Shown here: piece by piece, positions 20,603 through 31,241 of the stretch | How the letters are laid out: each line of letters starts with the position of its first letter | Position numbering within the stretch: the first letter of the stretch is position 1 | Assembly (NCBI GenBank): GCA_031769625.1 | Contig: JAUIMM010000002.1 | Span: 2,170,001-2,234,000, forward strand | DNA length: 64,000 nt | DNA from: Taudactylus pleione | Lineage: Eukaryota > Chordata > Amphibia > Anura > Myobatrachidae | Direction of reading: 5' to 3' | Notes under the pieces: model-generated | The model's database searches: none | The model's input: the letters and a program-made list of their open reading frames with translations, nothing else | Told to the model about the DNA's origin: nothing | Made by a program: the position numbers and the translations under genes

Positions 20603-20856
20603 TAACTGAAGACTTTCTACGGAGTGTCAGCTCTAGATCCAAATCTTAGTGGTGGCAGAACTGGATAGGTAATACGTATTCTGAGATATAAGTATATGGG
20701 ATTTTAGTAATTTTTAAATGGACTTATGTATGAATCAAAAACCCAGTTTAAAGAAAAGTTATATACTGAATTATATTTCTGCACCATTAGTAGATGTTTC
20801 TCTTCCTATAACCATAAATAAAGAACAGAGAAGAAATTTTACAAAACAGTTTTTTT

Positions 20857-20862
20857 TTTATT
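20857..20862 (-). terminator. Poly(A) signal AATAAA for the caveolin-2-like gene
   Basis: TTTATT on the plus strand gives AATAAA on the gene strand 109 bases past the stop codon, followed by an A-rich run. Position and sequence fit, but the cleavage site cannot be seen. Confidence 0.5.
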
Positions 20863-20970
20863 AATTTCCATTTAGTAAATCCCAACTGTGGACATTCTGT
20901 TTTCAGTCTTCCTTTTGTATGCTCCTCCCTTTTGTTTAGCACTTGTGCAGGTAAGATGATCCTTTGCTTG

Positions 20971-21127
20971 CTATACCCGCTGCTTGACCACGTTCACGTA
21001 AATGGAACTTAGGCAACGACCCAGGCTGGCACAGAGGGGGGCTACAAATATGTCCAGCAGACTGGCCCAGAGCGTCCTGACGGGAGGCATGCAGATGTGG
21101 CACAGCTGGATACATGGCATGGCGCAC
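20971..21127 (-). CDS. CAV2: Caveolin-2-like, exon 3 (C-terminal)
   Basis: On the minus strand an acceptor TCCTCTACAG precedes the first base G at 21127, which completes the TGG codon split by intron 2 (phase 2). Fifty-one more codons end at TAG (20971-20973). The product has the caveolin C-terminal amphipathic region with the caveolin-2 hallmark APLCASLGRCLSS, including the paired cysteines of the palmitoylated tail. This follows the intramembrane hairpin encoded by exon 2. The human counterpart is of almost the same length. Substitutions are many (Cys-rich CIQLCHICMPP in place of the usual less cysteine-rich stretch), so this is a diverged caveolin-2 or the related CAV2R. Confidence 0.85.
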
Positions 21128-21234
21128 CTGTAGAGGACAGAAAATTCCCCAATAAGTAAATAATGTTGGTGCTAACTTGAATTAGGAGTAATATTCCCAT
21201 GCAGACCAGCACTAATGCATGTATACCATACACA

Positions 21235-21475
21235 CCTACTCTCCCAGGATGGCCTTCGCCCCCCCACATCACCCCAGACTTTCCCCGTAGTGGGACTGGA
21301 AGGTGACGCGATTGGCACTGAATCACATCATCACGGACCCGCCCCCTGCATCGCATTTACCTTGGCATTATGAAGTGATCATGTAGCCCCGCCCCCAATA
21401 TGTCATCATCGCCTGGCCACACACCCCGCTGTATACAGAAGGAGGGAGCTTAATGTCGGCAAGTATGATGTATAC
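21235..21475 (-). mobile_element. CATACTTGCCGAC repeat family, inverted copy
   Basis: It ends in AATGTCGGCAAGTATGATG and contains CACATCATCACGGACCCGCC and CATCGCCTGGCCACAC, shared with 45215-45640 (CGCATCATCACAGCCCCGCC, ATCGTCTGGCCACGAC). It lies just upstream of exon 3, inside intron 2 of the caveolin-2-like gene. Confidence 0.6.
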
Positions 21476-21639
21476 GCCTGTTAGGAGACGTGTCTATTGC
21501 TCCTACTATAGGGCACTGCAAGTAGTGACTGATTTTGATGACTTGTAGCAAAAGTCGGAATCGGTATGATTTACCGCCGGCCGCCGGTTCTAATCCCAAA
21601 AGGCAGCAGCCCGGCGGAGGTGAAAATCCTGATCGTCCT

Positions 21640-22050
21640 TTTTGGTAAGTCGCTAACCTAATACTAACCCTCCCTTAGGGGTGCCTAACCCTAATCTCCC
21701 CCCAAGTGCCTACCCCTAACCCCCCTGTAAGTGCCTAAACCTAACCCCCCTTCCCCACAGCCTAAACCTAAGTCTCCCAAGGGGGTGCCTAACCCTAAGT
21801 CGCCCTGGGGGTGCCTAATCCTAACCCCCCCTTACCCGAGCCTAGCCCTAACCCTCCAGGGGGGCTGCTTAACCCTAAGTCCACCCTGGGAGCACCTAAC
21901 CCTCCCACCCCCGCGGCTGTCTGCTCCCAGCGCCTGGCTTACCTTCGATCAGTATGCCGGGTGTCGGGCTTCCGGCGTAGGTCTAATGACAGGCATCAGG
22001 ATTTCGACGCCTGTCATTAGTACCTTGCCGGGATTAGACAGTCGGTATGG
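21640..22050. repeat. GTGCCTAACCCTAAC-core dispersed element
   Basis: About eight units of GTGCCTAACCCTAANCNCCC with C/G-rich spacers run from about 21655 to 21905. GC-rich flanks follow with ATGACAGGCATCAGGATTTC and GACGCCTGTCATTAG, which form a hairpin. It is related to 671-830, 10340-10440 and 22615-22945. Confidence 0.6.
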
Positions 22051-22614
22051 GAGTGTGCAAGCGGGTGTGTTTACAGATGCATAACCGCAGGCATAGGAGG
22101 TCAGATGGAGATACTGCACCTGCCATCGGGTTGGTGCAAGTTTCGATGGGGCGCCCGATGGCGATGTATAGAGACGTACCAGTCGGTATTACAGCGTGCA
22201 CAAGGGAAGGAGTTTTTGTAGCGGCATTTGCATAAAGTCACAGCCGGACGATCGCCAATAGATGCTGCTGCGTGGGCTTATGCCTGAATCAGGCCCATTA
22301 TGTGCAGAACTACGCACTTTTCTTATGCGCTATTTGCGTCCATCATACTTCTCCTACTTTGCATCACATGTGGAACAGTCAAACCGAAAATAAAAAAAAT
22401 AACGTGAAACGTGCAAATATTTATTTTTGTGAGCTAGTTGTACAAATCTTGTAGAAAAATGCATTATAGTCCGTTCTAATAATAAAATGCTTAAAATACA
22501 GAAATAGTTTCCTATTATTTTTATTATTATTATATTTAAATTTTGAGAAATGACTAATTGCAAACAATCGGTAATTTGAGTATATCACAGGAAACTCTTC
22601 AGCTTAGGGATCTA

Positions 22615-22945
22615 TGTTATACCATGGGATGGAAACGGGATGTCAGCGCTCGGGATCCCGGCGCTCAGAATCCCGACGTCGCCATCCCGACAGGGTCAGG
22701 ATACCGATGCCTGTCAGTCAGTATCCTAACCCACCCCCTCTACCCAACCCCCCAGGTGCCTGAACCTAACCTCCCCGCACCCTACCCCTCCCCCCTTAGT
22801 GCCTAACCCAAACCCTCCCCCTAACTCAGCTACTTACCTTCAGCATTCCGGCGGTCTGGATTCTGAGAGCTGTCAGGATTCTGGCGCCAGCATTCTGGCC
22901 GCCGGAATCCCCACGGTCGCGATATTGACCGCATCCCTTATACCA
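22615..22945. mobile_element. GGGATG-ended element with CCTAACCC core
   Basis: GGGATGGAAACGGGATG at the left and CGACCGCATCCC (mirror GGGATGCGG) at the right act as loose inverted ends. GGGATCCCGGCGCT and TTCTGGCGCCAGCATTCTGG form internal palindromes, with GTGCCTRAACCTAACC units between. It lies in intron 2 of the caveolin-2-like gene. Confidence 0.5.
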
Positions 22946-23209
22946 TGTGTGCTGCCCACAGAGACAGCAATATGATACATGGCATACACATGAAAGCAGG
23001 AAAATAAAACTTGTTCTACCCATGGCTTATAGCACTCGTGTCATGTTCTTGTGTAAATGCACAGCGCCTGATTCACACGTAATGCGGTCACCTAGAGGTG
23101 GCCGGAAATCCCATGCAAACATCTGCCTGTATTCTGAGCAGGATGCATCCATACCAGCGGAGTAACAGGGCTGCAGCCAAGAGCATAACTTCTCTTTCAT
23201 GATTTAAAC

Positions 23210-23284
23210 TCGTTATTGTCAACCTTGTGTCAATCTCTATAATATAATATAATATAATGATTGACACAAGGCTCACAATAACGA
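23210..23284. repeat. Hairpin with TAATA loop
   Basis: CGTTATTGTCAACCTTGTGT and its complement (with GCTC for GTTG) enclose a (TAATA)n-rich loop. This is a single hairpin of about 24-bp arms, possibly a tiny MITE remnant. Confidence 0.6.
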
Positions 23285-24209
23285 CTTTACTTTAGCAATC
23301 AATCGGCTTGTCTCTATCATTTATTTAGTACATTCTATAAAATGATAGCTACAATCCGATTGGTTGCCATAGGTAACTTCTCCACCTATCCACCTGTACT
23401 CTTTAGAAGGTTTGATATTTATCTCCCCTATTACTGATATCATCACTACAAAGGCTTTAATCACTTGCCTGGCATGGTCACATCATGTGACACCACGCCA
23501 GGCTGTGCGTTACATGACATGGTCGTAAACAATGAGACCAGTCAGAAACGCACGCTGGGCGGCTGCCGGAAGAAGATGATTTTCCAGCATTCCCAGCCCC
23601 TCTGCCTCCCTGCACCCTCCCCCAGTGTCTGAGGTGCTGCTGATCACTGCTGATTGGGCAGCCTGGCAGGACCACCCACCCGGCACCTGCAGAGAGAAGC
23701 AGCCACCAGGAAAGTGTATACCAAGCAGATGCAGAGGAGCAGCCGCTGGGTAAATGTAAATGAACAGCCTGCAGCCCAGGGCCGGACTGCCCATGTGGCA
23801 CTAGATGAGCCGGTCCGGCGTCAAACCTCGGCCAAGCAATTCCACCTCCTGGCGCTCTGCTAGCATGTGTATACTGAAAGACTGGGGCATGCCACGAAGC
23901 CAGGCCCCGTGACTCGCGGCATACCTCCATGAGGCAAGGCCATGCCCCTTTTTTGGGCGCGCAGGGGACTGCCGGGGCTGCTCAGCCATCCCAATTTGTC
24001 CCTGCCTCAGCCCCGCAGGGTATACCCGACGGTTGGATGCAAAGTTGCAATGTAGTGATGGTCTGATCATCTATAATAACATATATATTGTTGACCGATG
24101 CTTAAATAATCAACATTAATGTTAAAACAAGCAATTTCCTTTTAAATTAAAATTGGATAAGTTATAAACAGATTTTCCGTCAAAAATCTCATGTGATTGG
24201 ATTGGTTAC

Positions 24210-24397
24210 CATATGTGCAAACATCCGAGGAGTGCGAATAGAATGCCGGAGATCAGGGATACCGGAACAGCACACAGCAGCGAGATTATACGGTAGCACC
24301 AAAGCTTAGATGATTCGAACAAAATGTCACTCCAGGTCCAGACTTTGTCAAAGCTGTGAAAGGATTCCGGTTCTGCCAGAACATCGGAGAACTCTAT
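24210..24397 (-). CDS. CAV2: Caveolin-2-like, exon 2 (scaffolding domain and membrane hairpin)
   Basis: The acceptor TTTCTGTTGCAG precedes 24397 and the donor GTAACC follows 24210. The exon is 188 bp, in phase 0 and out in phase 2. It encodes the caveolin signature region: IEFSDVLAEP (the FEDVIAEP motif with changes), then HSFDKVWTWSDILFE with the caveolin-2 SFDKVW, then the scaffolding segment KLWCYRIISLLCAVPV and the membrane hairpin SLISGILFALLGCLHIW. Caveolin-2 needs caveolin-1 or -3 to reach caveolae, which fits the neighbouring caveolin. F-S in place of F-E in the signature is unusual. Confidence 0.9.
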
Positions 24398-24485
24398 CTG
24401 CAACAGAAATCATATATATTATTATATAATCATCAGCTTCAGAACACAATGATGGATAAACCTTCTGCCCATCTATCAATGAGTG

Positions 24486-24880
24486 TAAAGGGTCCCATCA
24501 ATTGGCAGATAAAATGAACGATTGAACAATATATCGTTCAATCGTTCATTATATCTGCTAATGGATAGGTCCTCAACGATGACAGATGTGCACTCCCGCG
24601 GCCGATAACTTGCATCTATCATCTCTCCAACATGTTGGTCAATTATCGCAATATCGTGCAGTTTATATGCGGTAAACGACGAACGACAAAAGATATTAGC
24701 AGCAGCTACAGAGAAAAAAATCCACTCCGTGAATGATGTCATGCGATATCTATCGTTCAATGTTTGCCAAAATCTGTCATGTACATGACAGATATCGTTC
24801 AGAACAGCCCCCAGAATTTTCAAGGAATATCTTTTGTCTTTCATCGCTCAGAAATACATCTGCTAATGGATAGGCCTCGC
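24486..24880. mobile_element. Fold-back MITE with GGGTCCCATCAATTGGCAGAT
   Basis: The segment 24489-24573 is one imperfect palindrome: GGCAGATAAAATGAACGATT against AATCGTTCATTATATCTGC. The far end ATCTGCTAATGGATAGGCCT at about 24860-24880 repeats the palindrome's right half, so the whole element also has terminal inversion. It lies in intron 1 of the caveolin-2-like gene, about 90 bp upstream of exon 2. Confidence 0.6.
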
Positions 24881-25433
24881 GTCAAACTCATATGTTAAAG
24901 CCGAGGATCTCCAAATAAGTTTTACCATATTTGGAAGCTATGGTTGGACTGTCCCTAAGTCTTCCCAGTTAACTTGCCTGACCTTATATACTAAAAATGC
25001 GCCCAAAGTAACTGGTCCTAACCCAACTCAGGCTTGCGTTTTCCATGTGTGGATGTGTGATGCCCGATTCATATATTATCATATGTCGTACAAATCATTT
25101 TATTGTTTGTTTATTTATTTTATTTTTTTCAAACATTCATAACCTAAATCTTTATACCATACAATAACATGGCGTGGGTGGGTGTGATATACAGTGAGGC
25201 TATACACTTGACCAGTGCTGTTGAGAGGCTTCCTTGATTATAACTACATGCCAGCCCAATATTATATGAAGTTCTTAATTTTTCCTTCATGCCAGCGGTG
25301 ATAACGACTGTCTGTCATCCAATGAATAATATCACGATGTATAAAGTAGAAAATAATAAATGTTGTATTGTTTCAATCACCCTTTTTAACAAAATTGTCA
25401 ATAAAATATCACTGTTAGTAATTAGTAGTGAAG

Positions 25434-25746
25434 CCAATCCCGGGATTTAGGGCAAAAAACATCAGGATTTATATCCCGGGATTTTCGGGATTAACATGTG
25501 CGTCTTGACGCGGCTTGTCTACAGCCTGGAGGCAGCACTGACTACTAGTTCTGTCGGCTCAGACACTGCCCCCAGATCTCCTATGGCTGTGCGGCATCAT
25601 TAAGGTCTGGTACGGCCGCGCCTGACCGTGCGGGAGTCTGTGTGCTGTGGGCGGCCGGCATTGATTAACTCAATCCACGGTATCCCGAATTGAGATTTTT
25701 TTTCAATCCCAGGACTGAAGAAATTAACCAGGATTGTCCTCCCTGG
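25434..25746. mobile_element. CCCGGGATT-type dispersed element
   Basis: CCAATCCCGGGATTTAGG at the left, TATCCCGGGATTTTCGGGAT just inside, and CAATCCCAGGACTGAAG with CCAGGATTGTCC at the right form loose inverted ends around a GC-rich middle. No target duplication was fixed. It lies in intron 1 of the caveolin-2-like gene. Confidence 0.4.
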
Positions 25747-26059
25747 TAAGTAGCTATCAGCTGGCTATACACTTGCTTAGGATCTGCTCTTGGCTATGAC
25801 TGGAATAGCATGCTTGGAGTTATAGCTCAACAACAATGGTAAGAGCGAAATGAAAAACATTATAAGCACTAGGGACAGTGTAAAGAAGTCATAGACATGA
25901 ACCTGCTGCCTAACTCAGACACTGGCTGTATGTATACCACACCCCATGGGATGTTCAAGATATCAGTATGGACCAAAACAGCGTTTGGGGTGGGGGATTA
26001 TTTGCTATACTTTGCTAAGAATTGAAAATATATGAAATGTTCTACACATGCCTACGTAC

Positions 26060-26209
26060 CTTGAGATGCTTGTTGATTCCCCGCGGATCCCGTGCATCCA
26101 GTTTTTCGGGGGCCTCAGTGTAGACTGTGGTATTTGCAGGATTTTTCAGGTATTTCTGCTCATCATCAGGATCCATTGGACATTCAATCAGATACTGATC
26201 TGGAATCAT
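26060..26209 (-). CDS. CAV2: Caveolin-2-like, exon 1 (N-terminal)
   Basis: ATG at 26209-26207 is the first Met after an in-frame stop about 22 codons upstream. Fifty codons end in GINKHLK at the donor GTACGTAGG (rc of 26051-26059), phase 0. Human caveolin-2 exon 1 also encodes 50 residues and ends in a similar RDP...HLK. The acidic, proline-containing N-terminus is cytosolic. The tyrosine phosphorylation context known for mammalian CAV2 near residue 19 is not conserved, although Tyr6, Tyr20 and Tyr30 are present. With exons 2 and 3 this gives a 164-residue protein. The locus order (this gene 5' of a caveolin-3-like gene on the same strand) suggests CAV2R, a caveolin-2-related gene absent from placental mammals, rather than CAV2; that is inference from recalled synteny. 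Confidence 0.8.
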
Positions 26210-26594
26210 CGCTGCTGTATATGTAGCTGTAAAGGACCTGAGTAGGTATAAGCCAACCTGAAAAGCCTGCTCCTACTTCCCAATGAAAACTGTGAAAACT
26301 ATTTGTATAGTATCTCACATTTATTTTTTAGTTATCACAGTGAATCTCTAACTCTCCCTGTCTCTGTCCTGTCAGATAGCTGCTGTGGATAAGATTTCAG
26401 ACCCTCTCTCCCTCCCTCTGGGGCCTGACACTTCTCTGTGACATGCCAGACGCAACTGTCACTATGATATATTTATGGTGACTGTAGTAGCACCCCAGCT
26501 GTGCTGGATTATCTGTTCTTACACTGCAGTCCGGTAGGTGTTAGCAGTATGACCATAAGGGGGCAGTATTCATTGTACCACTAATACTATACAG

Positions 26595-26842
26595 CAGGGC
26601 TGGCCAACCAGTCAGAGGCAAAGAGCCAAAAAATATCTGTAGTTAAATTAAAGAGCCGGAAGCATGCGTGCGCCATTTTTGTGGGCGCGCCTTTGGTATG
26701 ACATTTGCAGGAACATGACCTTGTGTCACACCCCCGTTTTGAGTAAAAAATGTACATAATCTTCCAAATATAATTTTTTTTTAACCTTAAATTTTTATTT
26801 AGTGGGACTTTTGACAATCATTATTTTCAATCATTTTTTAAT
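26595..26842 (+). mobile_element. hAT left end (CAGGGCTGGCCAACC)
   Basis: CAGGGCTGGCCAACC followed by GCAAAGAGCC and AAAGAGCCGG is a typical hAT subterminal arrangement. It runs straight into the 29-bp minisatellite at 26843. The right end (CCCTG) is not found, so it is truncated or lost beyond the later insertions. Confidence 0.6.
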
Positions 26843-27052
26843 GCCGCCTGTAGTAGTGCCCATTATGCAATGCCCACTGTAGTAGTACCCATTATGCAAT
26901 GCCCACTGAAGCAGTGCCCCTTATGCAATGCCCCCTGTAGTAATACCCATTATGCAATGCCCACTGAAGTAGTGCCCCTTATGCAATGCCACCTGTAGTA
27001 GTGCCCATTATGCAATGCCACCTGTAGTAGTGCCCATTATGCAGTGCTTCCT
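26843..27052. repeat. 29-bp minisatellite, left part
   Basis: About seven units of GTAGTAGTGCCCATTATGC plus AATGCCNCCT. The array is interrupted at 27053 by a hAT element and at 27906 by the Penelope palindrome, then resumes at 37921. Confidence 0.9.
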
Positions 27053-27891
27053 CAGGGCCGAAACTAGGATATCTGTCACCCGGTGCAAGGCAGCAATTTT
27101 GCGCCCCCCTCCCTTCCCGTACCTGGATTTTGTCCTTGCTCCTCCATAAGGCAGTGCATTACTCAGACGTCCCTGGTATAGTGACTTACATTATTCCATA
27201 CACCATAATGCCCATTACACATCATGCCACACACTGTAATGCCTATTACCAAAGTGCCACTTACATATTTGCCCGACACCATTTTATGCCCCACAGTAAT
27301 GCTTCTAATTACTTTAAAATTACCTGCTCGTTGCCATGGGGTTTCATGCTCGTTGCCAGGGGTTACATGCTCATTGCCAGGGGGTTTCATGCTTGTTGTC
27401 AGGGGATTTATGCTCATTGCCAGGGGGTTTCATGCTCGTTGCCTTGGGGGTTTATGCTCAGCCAGGGGGGTTTATGCTCGTTGCCAGGGGGGTTTGAAGG
27501 GAGAAGATGCAGCTCTCAGCAACCTCTCCCTGCAGCGCCAGCGTTCCCGGCACTTACGGGAACGCTGTGTGCATTGCGCTCTGCTAACAGACACTAGAGG
27601 TCCAGTAGGACCTCTAGCATCTGTCTCTTCCTTGGCGGCGGCCATTTTTTGATGGCCGTTTTCAGCAGAGTCCATGCGGACGGCTAGTCCGCATGGAATC
27701 TGCTGAAAATGGCCATCCAAAAATGGGCGCCGCCAAGAAAGAGACAGACACTAGAGGTCCAGTAAGGACCTCTAGCATTAGTCTCCTCTTCGGCGGTGGC
27801 CATTTTCAGATGGCAGAGTCTGCTTTTTCACCCCCCTGCAATCCCCTCCCGGTGCACGTGCACCTCTAGCCCCCCCCTAGTTGCGGCCCTG
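27053..27891. mobile_element. hAT element (CAGGGCCGAAACTAGG) inserted in the minisatellite
   Basis: CAGGGCCGAAACTAGG at 27053 is mirrored by CCTAGTTGCGGCCCTG at 27891. GCTTCCT lies on both sides (27046-27052, 27892-27898), a hAT-like duplication. Inside are a 22-bp tandem repeat (CTCGTTGCCAGGGGGTTTCATG, about 27325-27490) and a large hairpin at about 27618-27752 whose arms contain CTTGGCGGCGGCCATTTT and TCCATGCGGAC. ACCTCTAGCAT and TAGAGGTCC flank the hairpin on both sides. It has no transposase. Confidence 0.8.
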
Positions 27892-28845
27892 GCTTCCTGT
27901 AGTAGTTGATAATTTGAATTATATACTGCGCTCAACTATACCTCGTGCCAAACTAAAGAACTGGTCCAATGTGGGCTAATCAAATTGTTAGAAGGGTAAA
28001 TATGTTAAGAAAAAACTTTTAATGGTAAAAGACATACATATACTAAATATAAATCACTGCATGTAACACAGACAAATAGGATTAAGTAGGATATGGTAAT
28101 GAGCAGAAATACCATATGATACAAATATATAGGGGAGATCAGTATCAAACTGCTGAATGTAAAAATGATTACATATATCAAGATATTGCAATGATGACTG
28201 ATGATTGAGTGTCAGAAATCAAATTGAGTCACTTCCAGAGAGAATGATGCTCACAAAACAGAAGTGCAGGCAAAAAGTCTTTGTAAATAGAGTTGTATAT
28301 GGTACCAGCGGCGTCCCGCTGATACCTGACAGTACTATGATGTAGCGCTGGTGGTGAGATGCCCGGGGTGTACTTCTTGAGGAAGGGAGTACGGACTAGT
28401 CGGCAAGTAGGGGGTTAACTCCAACGGGCTACTACACCTCTGGTGCAGGTACTGGCAGTACGCCTGATCCCGGACGCCTGCCAGAAATGCACTCCGAAGC
28501 AGCTGCTACCGTTGGTGTGAGGGGATGTTATGGTCGGGCTCTCTGAAGCCAATAACCATACACCCCTACCACACTAGAGACTTACCTTCCTTAGCCTCGC
28601 TGCTGTCCACTCCTTCCTCCTGCCGGCTGTGCTCGCTTGTGATGCGTGTCCTCCCTTCTTCCCGTCTGGTTCTCCTGGTCTAGTCACGTGTCCGCCCCTT
28701 CTCCTCCATCTGCTTCTTCCGGGTATGGTCACATGACAGTAATTTAGCCGCGGCTCGATCCATTGTATGGACAGCAGTTATTCCTCATGCAGATCTCCAA
28801 AATATATAATAGTTGTGATAGTCCTGTGGTGGAATATTTTTGTCT

Positions 28846-28885
28846 CCAACGCGTTTCAGCCCGTTTGGCCTTTTTCAAGGAGTTG
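28846..28885 (-). ncRNA. Hammerhead-like motif (GAAACGCGTT), left arm
   Basis: On the minus strand CCTTGAAAAAGGCC-AAAC-GGGCTGAAACGCGTTGG has a GGCC/GGGCT stem followed by GAAA and a self-complementary ACGCGT. This resembles the stem II/GAAA/minimal stem III of the hammerhead ribozymes reported at Penelope element ends. The CUGANGA strand is degenerate (CUUGAAA), so activity is doubtful. Confidence 0.35.
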
Positions 28886-29569
28886 TGTGCCAGTAAAGGA
28901 GTACATTTTCTGCAGCATTATATAGGAGGGGTCTTCTACATGGATTGGTCCTATGTAAATGCAGCATGTCCTGAACAAATTGACCCTAAATCCTCATTAT
29001 GACAGGGTATTACAGGTGGTTGAATGCTGAGCTGCTTGTTATAAATGCTTAACTGGTTATATGCATTGGCATCTTAGTCACACATTAAATTAAATAATAG
29101 AAATTCATTAAATAAATAAATAAATGAAAGAAATGAAAACAGCAATGGGTGACTAATAATAATATTAAAATAATAATAAATTATTGGTGTGAGTGATAGG
29201 GTATTAAGCATAAATAAATAAATTAAAATAAAAAATATATATGAAGAATTGATTCCCCATATATATGTGTGTACACCTAAATGTCTCAATAATTAGTGGT
29301 AGATGTGTCTATTGTATTGAGCGCAAGCACATACATACACAGACATGTATATATATATATATATATATAGATTCCAGGGACTTGCACTCACACCTCACTT
29401 AGCAAGCCAACGTAGGGGTGCCACACAGATTTTTTAGAATCCAAAAATAGAAAACAATTGTCGTAGACAAGGGCACTCTCCGTATAAAAAACACATTTTA
29501 TTAAGGCTAAATATAGCCGTCCTTAATATAGAGAATATCAATCTTCCAGATATAAATCCAGATAAAATT

Positions 29570-29608
29570 CGTCAACGTTTCGGTCCCTGACGGACCTTCC
29601 TCAGGACA
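29570..29608 (-). ncRNA. Hammerhead-like motif (CTGAGGA...GAAACGTT), left arm
   Basis: On the minus strand GTC-CTGAGGA-A-GGTCC-GTCAG-GGACC-GAAA-CGTT-GAC: a CUGANGA box, a perfect 5-bp stem II, GAAA, a minimal AACGTT stem III and a GUC/GAC stem I fit a type I hammerhead core. One extra A sits before stem II. It is located near the element's terminal region, as in other Penelope-like elements. Confidence 0.45.
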
Positions 29609-31241
29609 TTACATCATACAAGAATAGAACAATGATCTGGTCATCTATCACAATAATATCTGCGGAAAAAACAAACATAGAAAAACACAGGCTCAGTCTC
29701 CCAGGCTTCAAAACTCCGTGGTCAAAAAAAATAAATACATAAAAAAAGACAGACAAAATTACCCAACAGATATGAAATGTATCAAATAAAAAATTAACTA
29801 TACCATGCCATAAGGGACACTAATATAATCCATATGCACATGCCTTCAACACATACAAATCATGTGGACACAGGATGAACGGACCTTACAGTACACTGTT
29901 CCATAATATACGCATGTCATACACATACATACTGTGAGCTAGTAACATTAGTCACCACTACAGATTACTGGTGAGTCAAAGAAAAGTATATATGGTTATC
30001 CAGTAGTCTTTACATACCACAACACCAATTACCAGTGCAACAAATTGTATAATATACCTGAGTTGAATACTGAAAACCAATAAATGCAGTCACAATTTGC
30101 AGCTCACAGGGACCAGAGCGTGTATACAGAAAACAACTGGATGGTCCAGTGCGGCTAAATAACAGAAGGAGCAGGAAAACGAATATTAATAGGTCATAGG
30201 ACGGCCAGTGTGCCTGCTGTATTCATATACAAAAATGTAACCAGTCACTTACCAATGCTATACAGATATGCCACCAGCGGAATCTCGCTCTTATATTCAA
30301 GACGCCAGCTTCCATGCGACGCCAATGTGTGTGCCGCTAGACAAACCATGCCGCTCTTTTAAACCGAAGAATCCGGAAGTGCGTCACGTGACACGCACGC
30401 TGATGAATCATACTGCTAGTATCCTGCTTAGCCAGGGAAACGCACAAGCTTGCGTTCCATGACAACTCAATAACCCCTGGCAATACACATCCGGTCTGCC
30501 CCACCTCTATCACAGGTGCACAACCCGATCACGACACAGTCCACCTGTGCACATAAGTTTCCATCCTGGAACACAGTATAGGATATCTCTAGCAGGCTTA
30601 ATTGCTATATCAGCCTGCCAGCCAAACACTACTAATGACAAATAATAATAAATAATAATAGTCGATAACAATGGAACATACTAAGCAATTGATGGCTACA
30701 GCAGGCACAAACCCAATGCACACCATCACTGCCCACATATAATAGTAAATGCCTAAATGTACAAAAGCAGTAAAGACAGAAAAACAAACTATACAATACA
30801 TAATAACTACGCCACGCGTTGAAGCCCGAGACCATATACTCATATCAACACTCACAGGATCTGTCAGAAATATACCTCTTACTAATTCACACATGCCTAT
30901 CACAAAAGATGTCCCACCCAAAACAAATTGTGTAATATAGATGTGAATATAAAAAATTAAAAAAGGTACACGAAAAGAACAAAATAAAGTGTCAATGGTG
31001 AAATGACATACATAATCCAAATTAAAAAAGAGTGAAAAATATCGAAGAAAATATAAAGAAAAATACCCCACAGACAACACCCGTACGTGATTTAAAAAAA
31101 ATAATATAGATAATGTTTAAACAAAGAATATGAAGAATCAGAAATACAAAATCCACCACCCAAAAGAAAATCCTAATAGAGAAGGACAAATATCCGCACC
31201 AACCACAATAAAAGAAACAAAGCCCCCACCGAAGAGAAATA

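Noticed and set aside
21655..21905. Interstitial telomere-like CCTAACCC repeats
   Set aside because: Units are GTGCCTAACCCTAACNCCC with a longer period, and recur with the same flanks at three other places, so they are the core of a dispersed element.
27130..27720. Open frames of 155, 142 and 82 codons
   Set aside because: They read through a 22-bp tandem repeat and a hairpin inside a hAT element.
28763..29002. 79-codon open frame present on both arms (also 36735-36974)
   Set aside because: It spans the hammerhead-like terminal region of the Penelope element and carries no known domain; conserved only because the arms are near-identical.
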